NCBI GenBank assembly: GCA_963791635.1
Contig: CAWBTC010000017.1
Coordinates: 558,001-622,000, forward strand
From: VFMC01 sp963791635
GTDB taxonomy: Bacteria > Actinomycetota > Acidimicrobiia > Acidimicrobiales > Ilumatobacteraceae
Reading direction: 5' to 3'
DNA length: 64,000 nt
Shown: piece by piece, positions 36,779-45,796 of the stretch
Layout: the number at the start of each line of letters is the position of its first letter
Position numbering within the stretch: the stretch's first letter is position 1
Notes under the pieces: model-generated
Told to the model about the DNA's origin: nothing
The model's input: only the letters and a program-made list of their open reading frames with translations
The model's database searches: none
Translations under genes and position numbers: made by a program

Positions 36779-38359
36779 ATGCCCTCCGGTTCCGCCGATC
36801 ACGCCGAGCAGTCCATCGACCATCCAGTTCTGGTGGTCGATTTCGGGGCCCAGTACGCCCAGCTGATCGCCCGTCGCGTCCGTGAGCACCGCGTGTACTC
36901 CGAGATCGTCCCGCACCGCATCACGGCGGCGGAGGTACTGGCCAAGAACCCTGGCGCGATCATCCTGTCGGGCGGCCCGAAGAGCGTGCACGTCGACGGT
37001 GCTCCCACGCTCGACCCGGCGATCTACGACCTCGGCGTGCCGATCCTCGGCATCTGCTATGGCGCCCAGCTGATCGCGCAGCAGTTGGGCGGCACCGTTG
37101 GCCGCGGCCTTCGCGGCGAGTACGGCAGGGCGAAGCTCACCCGCATCGAGGGTTCCACGTCCACACTGCTGTCCGACGCCATCCCCGCCGAGCAGGACGT
37201 GTGGATGAGCCACTTCGATGCCGTCACCGAGGCTCCGTCCGGCTTCGTCGCCACGGCCAGCACGCCCGACGCGCCCGTGGCGGTGCTCGAGAACTCGGAA
37301 CGCAAGATCTGGGGCGTGCAGTACCACCCCGAGGTGGTGCATTCGCCGTTCGGCGCGCAGGTGCTCGAGCAGTTCCTCCACACCCTCGCCGGATGTGATC
37401 CGACGTGGACGATGGCGTCGATCATCGGCGAGCAGGTGGCCTCGATCCGAGCCCAGGTGGGCACAGGTCGCGTGATCTGCGCGCTCAGCGGCGGCGTCGA
37501 CTCGGCCGTGGCTGCGGCACTCGTCCATCGTGCGATCGGTGCCCAGCTCGTGTGCATCTACGTCGACACCGGATTGATGCGCCTCAACGAGAGCGACCAG
37601 GTGGTCGAGACGTTCAAGAGGAACATGGGCATCGAGCTCATCCACGTCAGCGTGGGCGAGCGGTACTTCGACAAGCTGGCCGGTGTCACCGATCCGGAGC
37701 AGAAGCGCAAGATCATCGGCGAACTGTTCGTCCGCATCTTCGAAGAACACACCGGGGGTCTGAGCGACGCGGAGTGGCTCGTCCAGGGCACGCTGTACCC
37801 CGACGTGATCGAGAGCGGTGGGAGCGACGGCACGGCCGCGGTGATCAAGAGCCACCACAACGTGGGCGGCCTCCCGGAGGACATGACCCTCAAGCTCGTC
37901 GAGCCGTTGCGCCTGCTGTTCAAGGACGAGGTCCGCACACTCGGCCACGAGCTCGGCCTTCCCGACGAGATCGTGCTGCGCCAGCCGTTCCCCGGCCCTG
38001 GCCTCGGCGTGCGGATCATCGGCGAGGTCACCCCTGATCGAGTGGAGATCCTCCAGCATGCGGATGCGATCGTGCGCGAAGAGATCGCCAACGCGGGCCT
38101 CGAGCGGGAGCTGTGGCAGGCCTTTGCCGTGCTGGCAGACATCCGCTCGGTCGGCGTGATGGGTGACGAGCGCACCTATGCGCACCCGATCATCATTCGG
38201 GCGGTCACGAGTGACGATGCGATGACGGCCGATTGGGCGCGACTGCCGTACGACCTGCTCGAGACGATGTCGAATCGGATCATCAACGAGGTTCGTGGTG
38301 TGAACCGGGTGGCGTACGACATCACGAGCAAACCGCCCGGCACCATTGAATGGGAGTGA
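36779..38359 (+). CDS. guaA: GMP synthase (glutamine-hydrolysing)
   Basis: GuaA converts XMP to GMP. The class I glutamine amidotransferase domain has VDFGAQYAQLIARRVRE, the nucleophile GICYGAQLIAQQLGG and the catalytic QYHPEVVHSPFG. The ATP-pyrophosphatase domain has the P-loop ALSGGVDSAVAAALVHRAIG, and the dimerisation/XMP part ends PFPGPGLGVRIIGEVT, TSKPPGTIEWE. 526 aa, normal. The ATG at 36779 gives a ~18-residue polar N-terminal extension. The stop codon lies inside the first unit of a tandem repeat. Confidence 0.97.
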   Translation: MPSGSADHAEQSIDHPVLVVDFGAQYAQLIARRVREHRVYSEIVPHRITAAEVLAKNPGAIILSGGPKSVHVDGAPTLDPAIYDLGVPILGICYGAQLIAQQLGGTVGRGLRGEYGRAKLTRIEGSTSTLLSDAIPAEQDVWMSHFDAVTEAPSGFVATASTPDAPVAVLENSERKIWGVQYHPEVVHSPFGAQVLEQFLHTLAGCDPTWTMASIIGEQVASIRAQVGTGRVICALSGGVDSAVAAALVHRAIGAQLVCIYVDTGLMRLNESDQVVETFKRNMGIELIHVSVGERYFDKLAGVTDPEQKRKIIGELFVRIFEEHTGGLSDAEWLVQGTLYPDVIESGGSDGTAAVIKSHHNVGGLPEDMTLKLVEPLRLLFKDEVRTLGHELGLPDEIVLRQPFPGPGLGVRIIGEVTPDRVEILQHADAIVREEIANAGLERELWQAFAVLADIRSVGVMGDERTYAHPIIIRAVTSDDAMTADWARLPYDLLETMSNRIINEVRGVNRVAYDITSKPPGTIEWE

Positions 38360-38486
38360 CGACGGCGAGGAACGAGCCGGAGGAACACCAAACTGGGGAG
38401 TGACGACGGCGAGGAACGAGCCGGAGGAACACCAAACTGGGGAGTGACGACGGCGAGGAACGAGCCGGAGGAACACGAAAAACTGG
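38353..38486. repeat. 44-bp direct tandem repeat (3 units) over the guaA stop
   Basis: Units at 38353-38396, 38397-38440 and 38441 to about 38486. The first two are identical (start GGAGTGACGACGGCGAGG, end CACCAAACTGG); the third differs near its end (CACGAAAAACTGG). Each unit begins with GGAGTGA, which at the first unit includes the guaA stop codon. The rest of the gap to 38660 shows only the promoter of the next gene. Confidence 0.9.
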
Positions 38487-38645
38487 GGGACTCGGGGATG
38501 GTGACGGACGACCACCGGCGTCGATCGTCGCGCTGAGCTGCGGGGGCAGGGGGGATGACCTGGTGTGTCCCGACGGGCATCGGGACTCGTTCCTTGTCGC
38601 TGCCGTCACGAAACAGTCGCTTTCGACACCGGTTCGTAACATCGG

Positions 38646-38651
38646 TACACT
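38646..38651 (+). promoter_or_regulatory. -10 box of the NlpC/P60 gene
   Basis: TACACT ends 9 nt before ATG 38661; no SD. Confidence 0.4.
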
Positions 38652-38660
38652 GCAGGCGTC

Positions 38661-39887
38661 ATGCGGAGTTGGTCTCGTCTTCGTGCTGCCTGCGCGGCAG
38701 CAGCCCTCGTCACCCTCGTGTCCGCCGTCAGCGTCCCTCAGGTCCGGGCCGACCAGGTCGATGATCAGCGCCGACGAGTCGAACAGATCGCCGACGAGTT
38801 GGACTCGCTCGACAATCAGCTCGGCGAACTCGAGGAGGCCCACGCCGCAGCCCTCGACCGGCTCGACCAGCTCGCGATCGAGATCCAACACGCCCAGGTG
38901 CGTGTCGACGCACAGAGCGCCGAGCTGTCCACGTTGCAGGGTCAGTTGGCCGACATCGCCGTCGAGAAGTTCATGTCGGGTGGCTCATCGGGCCTGACCC
39001 CGCTGTTCTCCTCGGCCGAGGGCTTCATCGACGATCTCGAGCGCAACGAGCTCGCCCGGGTCGCGCTCGACCAGGGTGCCGGCACCGGCGACGAGATGCA
39101 GGTGCTCGTCGAGCAGTTCGCCGAGGACAAGGCCGCACTCGACTCGAAGAAGAACGAGCAAGCCCAGCTGGTCGCTTCGCTGGTGGTCCGCCAGCAAGAG
39201 GGCGAAGCGCTGACGGTCGAACTGCAGCAGAAGTACGCACAGGCCCAGACCGAGCTCGGTCAGGCGATCGTCGACGAGCAGGAGCGCCGCGCAGCCGCCG
39301 CAGCCGCCGCCGCGCAGGCGCGCTTTGCTGCTGCGGCCGCCCAGCAGCAGGCCGCCGCGAGCAGCACCGCACGTGGCGGTGGTGGCTCCGGCACCGCACC
39401 AACCGCCACCGGTGACACGGGCAACACCGGCGACACTGGCGACACTGGCGACACTGGGGGCTCGGGCAACGACGTCGGTCCGGTCGCCGCGCCGGCAGCG
39501 ACCCCCGCGCCTGCACCGTCGGCTCCTGCACCTGCCTCGACGGCTGGCATCGCGACCGGAGCAGCCCAGGGCCAGCTCGGTGTGCCGTACAAGTTCGCTG
39601 CCTCCTCGCCCGGTGTGGCCTTCGACTGCTCCGGGCTCACGAAGTACGCATGGGGCAAGGCAGGTGTCTACCTGCCGCACCAGTCGGCGGCTCAGTTCGC
39701 CTCCACGCCACACGTCCCGAAGGACCAGGCGCAGCCCGGTGACCTGATCTTCTACTACTCGCCGATCGGACACGTAGCGCTGTACCTCGGTGGCGGGATG
39801 ATGATCCATGCCCCGGCGACCGGCGACGTCGTGAAGATCGTTGCGGTCAATTGGGGCAAGGTCGTCGGGGTCTCCCGCCCGGGCTGA
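38661..39887 (+). CDS. Secreted NlpC/P60 peptidoglycan endopeptidase with coiled coil
   Basis: A 408-residue RipA/CwlO-like cell-wall hydrolase. A signal peptide (CAAAALVTLVSAVSVPQVRA) is followed by a long coiled coil (residues ~32-220; QRRRVEQIADELDSLDNQL onward), an Ala/Gln-rich helix, and a low-complexity TGDTGNTGDTGDTGDTGGSG and Ala/Pro linker. The catalytic NlpC/P60 domain occupies about residues 300-408: Cys in FDCSGLTKYAWG, then QPGDLIFYYSPIGHVALYLG for the first His and MMIHAPATGD for the second. It should cut the stem peptide between D-Glu and the diamino acid; the coiled coil likely mediates autoinhibition or divisome contact. Confidence 0.92.
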   Translation: MRSWSRLRAACAAAALVTLVSAVSVPQVRADQVDDQRRRVEQIADELDSLDNQLGELEEAHAAALDRLDQLAIEIQHAQVRVDAQSAELSTLQGQLADIAVEKFMSGGSSGLTPLFSSAEGFIDDLERNELARVALDQGAGTGDEMQVLVEQFAEDKAALDSKKNEQAQLVASLVVRQQEGEALTVELQQKYAQAQTELGQAIVDEQERRAAAAAAAAQARFAAAAAQQQAAASSTARGGGGSGTAPTATGDTGNTGDTGDTGDTGGSGNDVGPVAAPAATPAPAPSAPAPASTAGIATGAAQGQLGVPYKFAASSPGVAFDCSGLTKYAWGKAGVYLPHQSAAQFASTPHVPKDQAQPGDLIFYYSPIGHVALYLGGGMMIHAPATGDVVKIVAVNWGKVVGVSRPG

Positions 39888-39908
39888 GCTTCACTACGGT
39901 GGGCCGCC

Positions 39909-40958
39909 ATGACTGCCCCCGTCCCGCCGACCGGTGATCCTCGCGGCATCGATCGCGAGCCCGTCACCCGCTGGCTGTCGGAGAACATCGACGGTGCCCT
40001 CGCCCCGTTCTCGTTCGATTTGATCGCTGGCGGGCGCTCCAACCTCACCTTCATGGTCACCGGGGCCGATGGCACGCGCTTCGTGCTGCGGCGCCCGCCG
40101 CTCGGTCATGTGCTCGCCACCGCCCACGACATGGCACGCGAGCACCGAGTGATCGCTGCCGTCGGACTCACCGGCGTGCCGGTGCCGCCTGCACTCGGAC
40201 TGTGCACCGACGTCGAGGTGAACGGTGCACCGTTCTATGTGATGGGCTATGTCGACGGCGTGGTGCTCGACAGTGTCGACAAGGCTGCCGAGTTGCCGAT
40301 GCAGCTGCGTCGCAGCGCCGCCGAGCACCTGATCGACGTGCTCGCCGATCTGCATGCGGTCGACATCGACGCCGTCGGTCTCGGCGATTTCGCGAAGCGA
40401 GAGGGCTACGTCGAGCGCCAGGTGAAGCGCTGGTCGACACAGTGGGAGAACTCCAAGACCCGCGAGTTGCCGGCGATCGACGAGGTGGCCGCGGCGCTGC
40501 GCTCACGCATCCCGACCCAGCACGGCGTGTCGATCGCACACGGTGACTTCCGCTTCGGCAACTGCCTGACCGACGTCCGGCACGGCCGCATCGCTGCGGT
40601 GCTCGACTGGGAGTTGTGCACCCTCGGCGACCCGCTCGCCGACGTCGGCTACCTCGGTGTGTACTGGTTCGACGGCGAAGCTGCGAACGTGCGCTCGAAC
40701 GATCCGACGTCTGCCGGCGGATTCCCGCGGTACTCCGATCTGCTCGATCGCTACGGCGCTCGAACCGGTCGAGACCTGTCGGGCATCGACTACTACGTGG
40801 CGTTCTCGTGCTGGCGTCTCGCTGTCATCAGCGAAGGCGTGTACGCCCGTTACCTGCACGGTGCAATGGGTGACCAGCAGGTGGACATCGACCAGTTCCG
40901 GATCGGCGTCGATGGGCTGGCCGAGCGAGCGCTCGTCGCCGTGAGGAGGCTGAAGTGA
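39909..40958 (+). CDS. APH-like phosphotransferase (ACAD10/11-type kinase family)
   Basis: A 349-aa protein kinase-like fold enzyme: nucleotide-binding LIAGGRSNLTFMVT and RFVLRRPPLGH, catalytic loop HGDFRFGNCL, metal-binding LDWELCTLGDPLADVGY. The RRPP-LGH-LATAHDM-REHRV block is typical of the ACAD10-like APH proteins that accompany acyl-CoA metabolism in actinobacteria, not of antibiotic kinases. ATG 39909 lies 8 nt after TACGGT (39895-39900). The stop overlaps the next gene as GTGA-type coupling. Confidence 0.85.
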   Translation: MTAPVPPTGDPRGIDREPVTRWLSENIDGALAPFSFDLIAGGRSNLTFMVTGADGTRFVLRRPPLGHVLATAHDMAREHRVIAAVGLTGVPVPPALGLCTDVEVNGAPFYVMGYVDGVVLDSVDKAAELPMQLRRSAAEHLIDVLADLHAVDIDAVGLGDFAKREGYVERQVKRWSTQWENSKTRELPAIDEVAAALRSRIPTQHGVSIAHGDFRFGNCLTDVRHGRIAAVLDWELCTLGDPLADVGYLGVYWFDGEAANVRSNDPTSAGGFPRYSDLLDRYGARTGRDLSGIDYYVAFSCWRLAVISEGVYARYLHGAMGDQQVDIDQFRIGVDGLAERALVAVRRLK

Positions 40959-41726
40959 CCACCTCCACATCGAGAGCTGACGTGCTGAAGGGCTGGGACA
41001 GGGGATCGTTCACCTCCGCCGGGTTCACTCGCGACACGTACCGCCGCGGCGAGGGGCCGGCGGTGATCGTCGTGCACGAGATCCCCGGAATCACCCCGAA
41101 GGTGACCGCCTTCGCAAACGACGTCGTCGACGCTGGGTTCACCGTGGTGATGCCGTCGCTGGTGGGAACACCGGGCAGAGACGTGAGCGGTCCCTACCTT
41201 GCGGCGTCGATGGTGAAGGTGTGCATCTCCAAGGAGTTCACTCATTGGGCGATGAACGAGACGTCGCCGATCATCGCGTGGCTGCGTGCGCTCGCCCGTT
41301 CGCTGCATCTCGAACTGGGCGGTCCTGGCGTCGGCGCGATCGGCATGTGCTTCAGCGGCGGATTCGCACTCGGGATGATGGTCGACGACGTGATGGTCGC
41401 GCCCGTGCTGTCCCAACCATCGCTGCCGTTCGCCGTCGGCAAGGGCGGACGAGGGGCGGATCTGAACTTGTCGCCGGACGACCGTGTCGCGGGTCGCGCA
41501 GCGCGCTGCCGACGGCTGTCAGGTGCTCGGCCTGCGCTTCACGGGCGACAGGCTGGTCGGCACACGTTTCAAATCCTTGCGGGAGTTGCTCGGTGACGCA
41601 TTCATCGCCATCGAGTTGCCGAGCAGCTCGTCGATGGATCACAGCGTGCTCACCGAGCAGCGCGACGAGCCGAGCGTGGCCGCAGTGATCGACTTCCTGC
41701 GCCGGAAGCTCCACACCACGTCGTGA
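40955..41726 (+). pseudogene. Dienelactone hydrolase family protein, one-base frameshift
   Basis: The first frame (GTG 40955) gives an alpha/beta hydrolase with VIVVHEIPGITPKV and the Cys-type nucleophile elbow GMCFSGGFALGMM, as in dienelactone hydrolases. At about 41484, after LNLSPDDR, the frame is lost; it continues one base on as RVAQRAADGCQVLGLRFTGD, RFKSLRELLGDAFIAIELPS and SMDHSVLTEQR, which carries the expected catalytic Asp/His region. Removing one G in GACGACCGTGTCGCGG would give LSRVAQRAADG and a ~256-aa enzyme. It is translationally coupled to the APH-like gene. Confidence 0.8.
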
Positions 41727-41772
41727 ACGGTCTCGGTGCGGCGTTCGCGGCCGCATCGGCGGCCCGGGTCGT

Positions 41773-43398
41773 TCAGCCGATCGCGTCGAGGGCGTGTTGC
41801 TTGGCTGTCTTGTAGTCGGCCTTGCCGTTGGCAGCTCGAGGGATCTGGCCGACGAACACGACTCGCTTCGGTGCCTTGAACCCGGCGAGCTGCGTCTTGA
41901 CGTCGGCGATCACCGTGGCCTCGTCGACGTCGGAGCCCTCGACTCGTGACGCGACCGCGGTGACGGCCTGGCCGAACCTGTCGTCGTCGACACCCACCAC
42001 CAGGCAGTCCTGCACGCCCGCCACGCGCTTCACGGCCTCTTCCACCTCTTCTGGGAAGACCTTCTCACCGCCGGTGTTGATGACTTGGCTGCCACGGCCG
42101 AGGAGGTTGATCGAGCCGTCCTCGTTCACCGTGGCCATGTCACCGGGGAACGAGTAGCGGACCCCATCGATCACCTTGAACGTGCGCGCGGTCTTCTCCG
42201 CGTCCTTGAAGTAGCCGAGCGGGACGTTGCCGCCCGCAGCCACCATGCCCACCTCGCCAGAGCCCGGCTGCACGAGCCGACCGTCCTCGGTGAACACCTT
42301 GGTGTCGGGCATCTGTGAGAACTTGGCAGTCGATGGGGGAAGGCCCTTCATCGACATCGAGATGCCCATCGCGCCTTCCGTCGAACCCATCGCATCGACG
42401 ATCACGACCTGCTCGATGCGATCGAGCACCTGCTCTTTCACCTCGCTCGTGAACATCACGCCGCTGGAGATGATCATCTTCAGCGACGACGTGTCGTACG
42501 GCGAGCCTGCGTCGGACGCCTCGTCGATCGCCCGGATGATCGGTTTGGCGAACGCGTCGCCGACGATCGTGAGGTTGGTTGCCCGTTCGGCCTGCACCAG
42601 ACCGAGCAGTTCGTTCGCATCGAGCGAGCGGTTCTGCATCGTCACGACCTGGCCACCGGCGAGCATCGGGATGAACGCACCCAGCCAGATGCCGGTGCCG
42701 TGCATGAGCGGCGCGCACGGGATCGAGATGAGTCGGTTGCCGGCATCGGTGGCCTGCTTCACGAGCGAGCCCACCTCGTCTGGGCTGTTGGGCACCGGGA
42801 GGCCGAGCAGTGGGAAGCCACCACTGAGGTAGCCGGCGGTCATGCCGCCCACGGCGTACATCACGCCCTTGGGCATGCCGGTGGTGCCACCGGTGTAGAG
42901 CATGTAGATGTCGTCTTCGTTGCGGGTGATGCGCGGCATCGGGTCGTGGCCGGCCACGGTGGTCTCGAACGCGTGAGCGAGGGGCACCTTGCCGCTGTCG
43001 CCGTCGTCGACTTCGATGAGCAGCTTCAGCTTCGGGAGTCGATCGATCACGCGGGCGACGCGCTCGCCGAGGGAGGAGTGGAACACCAGGGCCTCGGCGT
43101 CGGAGTTGTCGAGCAGGTACCACAGCTCGTCGTCGAGGTATCGATAGTTCACGTTCACGGCAACGCCACGCATCTTGAACGCTGCGTACTGGGCCTCGAG
43201 GTACTCGTTGCCGTTGTACAGGTAGAGGCCGATCTTCGAATCGGGACCGAGGCCGGCGCCGACGAAGGCGGAGGCGAGGCAGGCAGATCGCGCGTCGAAC
43301 TCGCTCCAGCTGCGGCGGACCTCGCCGTGCACCACGGCAGTCGTGTCACCGATCTCGTCGGTGATGGCTTCCCAAACTGTTGCGAAGTGCAGTTCCAT
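41773..43398 (-). CDS. Acyl-CoA synthetase (AMP-forming, FadD family)
   Basis: A 541-aa ANL-superfamily ligase that activates a carboxylic acid as acyl-AMP and then acyl-CoA. It has the P-loop YMLYTGGTTGMPKGVMYAVG, the A5-like DAMGSTEGAMG, the hinge LLGRGSQVINTGGEKVFPEE and the C-terminal catalytic Lys in ANGKADYKTAK. Start ATG 43398 is placed by homology and by TACAGT 6 nt upstream on the minus strand. With the VOC, SDR and HAD genes it suggests lipid or xenobiotic acid degradation; substrate unknown. Confidence 0.92.
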   Translation of the reverse strand: MELHFATVWEAITDEIGDTTAVVHGEVRRSWSEFDARSACLASAFVGAGLGPDSKIGLYLYNGNEYLEAQYAAFKMRGVAVNVNYRYLDDELWYLLDNSDAEALVFHSSLGERVARVIDRLPKLKLLIEVDDGDSGKVPLAHAFETTVAGHDPMPRITRNEDDIYMLYTGGTTGMPKGVMYAVGGMTAGYLSGGFPLLGLPVPNSPDEVGSLVKQATDAGNRLISIPCAPLMHGTGIWLGAFIPMLAGGQVVTMQNRSLDANELLGLVQAERATNLTIVGDAFAKPIIRAIDEASDAGSPYDTSSLKMIISSGVMFTSEVKEQVLDRIEQVVIVDAMGSTEGAMGISMSMKGLPPSTAKFSQMPDTKVFTEDGRLVQPGSGEVGMVAAGGNVPLGYFKDAEKTARTFKVIDGVRYSFPGDMATVNEDGSINLLGRGSQVINTGGEKVFPEEVEEAVKRVAGVQDCLVVGVDDDRFGQAVTAVASRVEGSDVDEATVIADVKTQLAGFKAPKRVVFVGQIPRAANGKADYKTAKQHALDAIG

Positions 43399-43514
43399 GC
43401 GCCGACTGTAGTGCCGGCCGTCACGCCCGCGTCGGGTTGAAGTCGGACGCCTGTTACCGGAAACGCGATTCATTCCGGCCGTCGTCTCGCCGGACGCGCA
43501 GACCTGTTTGGCGC

Positions 43515-44063
43515 TCAACCCACGGGGTGGCCGTACATCTCCAGCAGAGGATCGCTGATCAGCTCGAGGCGTTCGCCGTCGGGGCCGCAGAAGTACAGCG
43601 ACGAGCCATCGACGTGGGCGTACTCGATGCCCTCGGAGTCGAAGCGGTCCTTGATGATCTGCCAGTGCTCGCGCTCGATGGAGATCGCCAGGTGGTGGTG
43701 GCCTCCGAGCACTTCGGCGTACTCACCGAGCGCGAGGCCGGGAAGGTCGAAGTAGGCGAGGGTGTTGCCGTGGCCGAGATCGAAGAAGAAGTGGGTCGAG
43801 CCGCCGTAGTCGCGGTTCTCGAACATCTCGATCAGCGGGAAGCCGAGCATCCCGTCGTAGAACTGGACGGTGCGCTCGACATCGCTGCAGATGAGCGCCA
43901 CGTGGTGCACGCCCCGCGCCGTGCTGGCCGGCCGCACATCGCGGGGCCGGAGGTATCGCGCGGCGAGTTCGGCGCGGCGCGTGTCGAGTGCGGTCCGGGT
44001 GGCGGCGTCGACGCCGTGGCTGTCGGCGGGCGATCCGACCGCCTGCGCTGACTGCTCGCTCAT
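43515..44063 (-). CDS. VOC-family (glyoxalase / extradiol dioxygenase-like) protein
   Basis: A 182-aa single VOC domain: metal-ligand strand GVHHVALICSDVERTVQFY, MLGFPLIEMFENRDYGGSTH, the second segment HHHLAISIEREHWQIIKDR and SLYFCGPDGERLELI with the C-terminal Glu ligand. An N-terminal ~45-residue helical segment precedes it. Catechol-dioxygenase-like proteins of this sort act in aromatic degradation, but a single domain does not fix the reaction. Confidence 0.82.
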   Translation of the reverse strand: MSEQSAQAVGSPADSHGVDAATRTALDTRRAELAARYLRPRDVRPASTARGVHHVALICSDVERTVQFYDGMLGFPLIEMFENRDYGGSTHFFFDLGHGNTLAYFDLPGLALGEYAEVLGGHHHLAISIEREHWQIIKDRFDSEGIEYAHVDGSSLYFCGPDGERLELISDPLLEMYGHPVG

Positions 44064-44208
44064 GGTCGTGCCACCACGAACAGCACGGTGCCGTCGGTGC
44101 CGTCGGTGCCGTCGGTGGAGCAGGTGTCGGTGAGTTGCACCGTGTCACCCTACGCCGCACGTGATGTGGTCGACGCCCGTTCACCCACACGTACGAGCCA
44201 AAAATGGG

Positions 44209-44236
44209 GAGATCCCGGGGCTGAGCCCGGGATCTC
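44209..44236 (-). terminator. Intrinsic terminator for the minus-strand HAD/SDR unit
   Basis: GAGATCCCGGG (44209-44219) pairs perfectly with CCCGGGATCTC (44226-44236) around a 6-nt loop. On the minus strand the stem is followed, after CC, by ATTTTT (44200-44205). It lies 62 bp beyond the HAD stop. The rest of 44064-44298 holds a short GCCGTCGGT triplication (44090-44118) and no gene. Confidence 0.85.
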
Positions 44237-44298
44237 ACACCCGATGGGTCAGTGCCGGAGGCCTGCCCGGTCCCACACGAGTGGGATCTCTGTGATCA

Positions 44299-44985
44299 TC
44301 ATGCGCCGGGCGAGGGCATCGTGCAAGAGGCAAGAAGCGCCGCCAGGTGGGCGGCTGTCACGCCGCTGAGCGAGGCCAGTCGGTGGTGGCCGTGGCCTTC
44401 GGGAACCGCCACCACATGCGGTACTGCGATGGTGCAGCAACCCGCAGCATCGGCTGAACGCACACCGGTGACGGAGTCCTCGATCGCGATGCAATCGTGC
44501 GGATCCACACCGAGCCGCGCCGCTGCAGTGAGGTACGGCTCCGGATGTGGCTTGCCCATCGCGACGTCATCGCCGGCGACGACGGTTGCGAACGAACCGG
44601 GTGGCAGCAACGGCACGATCGCGTCGGTGAAGCGGGTCCAGCTCATCGTCACGAGAGCGCACGGGATGCCGGCGTCGTACAGATCGGCCAGGAGCTCACG
44701 GGCGCCCGGCCGCCACGGCACCCGATGGTGCACGCGCTCGATCACGCCGTCGAGCAACAGGTTCACGATCTCGTCGATCTCCAACGACAGCGCACCGTGT
44801 TCACGCATGTACGCCGCGGAATCGCGCAGGTCCTTGCCGACGATCGCGTGTCCATGGGCGTCGCTCCACGAACCGTTGCCGAACTCGGTCACGATCTCGT
44901 GCTCTCGCGCGATCCAATAGGGCTCGGTGTCGACGAGCGTGCCGTCCATGTCCCACAGGACGGCGCGCAACGTTCGCTCGTCCAC
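44299..44985 (-). CDS. HAD-superfamily phosphatase (beta-phosphoglucomutase-like subgroup)
   Basis: A 228-aa HAD enzyme. Motif I is LWDMDGTLVDTEPYW (nucleophile and acid Asp), motif II ALVTMSWT, motif III Lys in AMGKPHPEPYL and motif IV AIEDSVTGVRSA, with an inserted helical cap. GTG 44985 is taken as start; it lies 12 bases after the SDR stop, so the two form one unit. Phosphosugar phosphatase or mutase activity is possible; no substrate is indicated. Confidence 0.85.
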   Translation of the reverse strand: MDERTLRAVLWDMDGTLVDTEPYWIAREHEIVTEFGNGSWSDAHGHAIVGKDLRDSAAYMREHGALSLEIDEIVNLLLDGVIERVHHRVPWRPGARELLADLYDAGIPCALVTMSWTRFTDAIVPLLPPGSFATVVAGDDVAMGKPHPEPYLTAAARLGVDPHDCIAIEDSVTGVRSADAAGCCTIAVPHVVAVPEGHGHHRLASLSGVTAAHLAALLASCTMPSPGA

Positions 44986-44996
44986 CCCGGCCTGGC

Positions 44997-45749
44997 TCAA
45001 CGCGGACCGCCGTCCACGTTCAACGTGGTCCCCGTCGTGTAACTGCTTGCAGCAGTCGCGAAGTACAGCGCTGCACCCACGATCTCGTGCGGCTCGCCGC
45101 CGCGCCCGAGGGCGAACCCGGAGCGGGCTGACTTCTCGAACGAGGCCATGTCCCACGCCTTGGAGATGTCGGTGAGGAACGGGCCTGGCACGATGCAGTT
45201 CACGCGCACCTTCGGCCCGAGCGTGCGGGCGAGGCCGTAGGTGAGTGCGTTCACGCCGGCCTTGGCAGCGCCGTACACGAGCTCGCTCGGGCTGGTGCGC
45301 TGCGATGCGACCGACGACACGAAGATGATCGATCCGCCGTCACCCGCGGCCATCCGTGTGCCGACGATCGCGGCGAGCCGGAACGGACCCTTCAGGTTCA
45401 CGTCCATCACCTTGTCGTAGAGGTCTTCGGTGATCGCGTCGACCGACGGGTAGAGGGGCGACATGCCAGCATTGTTGACGAGCACGTCCACCTTGCCGAA
45501 CGTGCGGTACGCCGCTTCGGCGAGCTCGTCGGCGCCCTGCCACGACGCGGCGTGGTACGCGATCGCGAGGGCACTTCGCCCGCGCGTGCGCACCTCTTCT
45601 GCCACGGACTCGCAGTTGTCGAGCTTTCGGCTCGCGATCACCACGTCGGCACCGCGATCGGCGAACGCGAGCACCATCTCGCGGCCGAGGCCACGGCTAC
45701 CACCGGTGACCACGGCCACCTTGCCGGTCATGTCGAAGAGGTCGGTCAT
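44997..45749 (-). CDS. Short-chain dehydrogenase/reductase (classical SDR)
   Basis: A 250-aa SDR with the Rossmann motif VVTGGSRGLGREM, NNAG (VLVNNAGMSPL), and the catalytic FVSSVAS...YGAAK (Ser and Tyr-x-x-x-Lys in ELVYGAAKAGV), then the C-terminal YTTGTTLNVDGG. Gly motif TGGSRGLG with following ASRKLDN suggests NADP(H). It does not show the insertion typical of the mycofactocin-dependent SDR subfamily, so I do not assign it to that system. Confidence 0.9.
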   Translation of the reverse strand: MTDLFDMTGKVAVVTGGSRGLGREMVLAFADRGADVVIASRKLDNCESVAEEVRTRGRSALAIAYHAASWQGADELAEAAYRTFGKVDVLVNNAGMSPLYPSVDAITEDLYDKVMDVNLKGPFRLAAIVGTRMAAGDGGSIIFVSSVASQRTSPSELVYGAAKAGVNALTYGLARTLGPKVRVNCIVPGPFLTDISKAWDMASFEKSARSGFALGRGGEPHEIVGAALYFATAASSYTTGTTLNVDGGPR

Positions 45750-45796
45750 GGCCGAGTTCTTACCAGCCGCCGCCGCGCCTTGGACTCATCCGCTCG

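Noticed and set aside
36518..38515. 665-aa open frame on the minus strand opposite guaA
   Set aside because: It mirrors guaA, which has all catalytic motifs; the antisense protein is Arg/His-rich without homology, a usual effect of high-GC sequence.
44997..45749. Mycofactocin-dependent SDR
   Set aside because: The SDR lacks the insertion I associate with that subfamily and is closer to ordinary SDRs; proximity alone is not enough.
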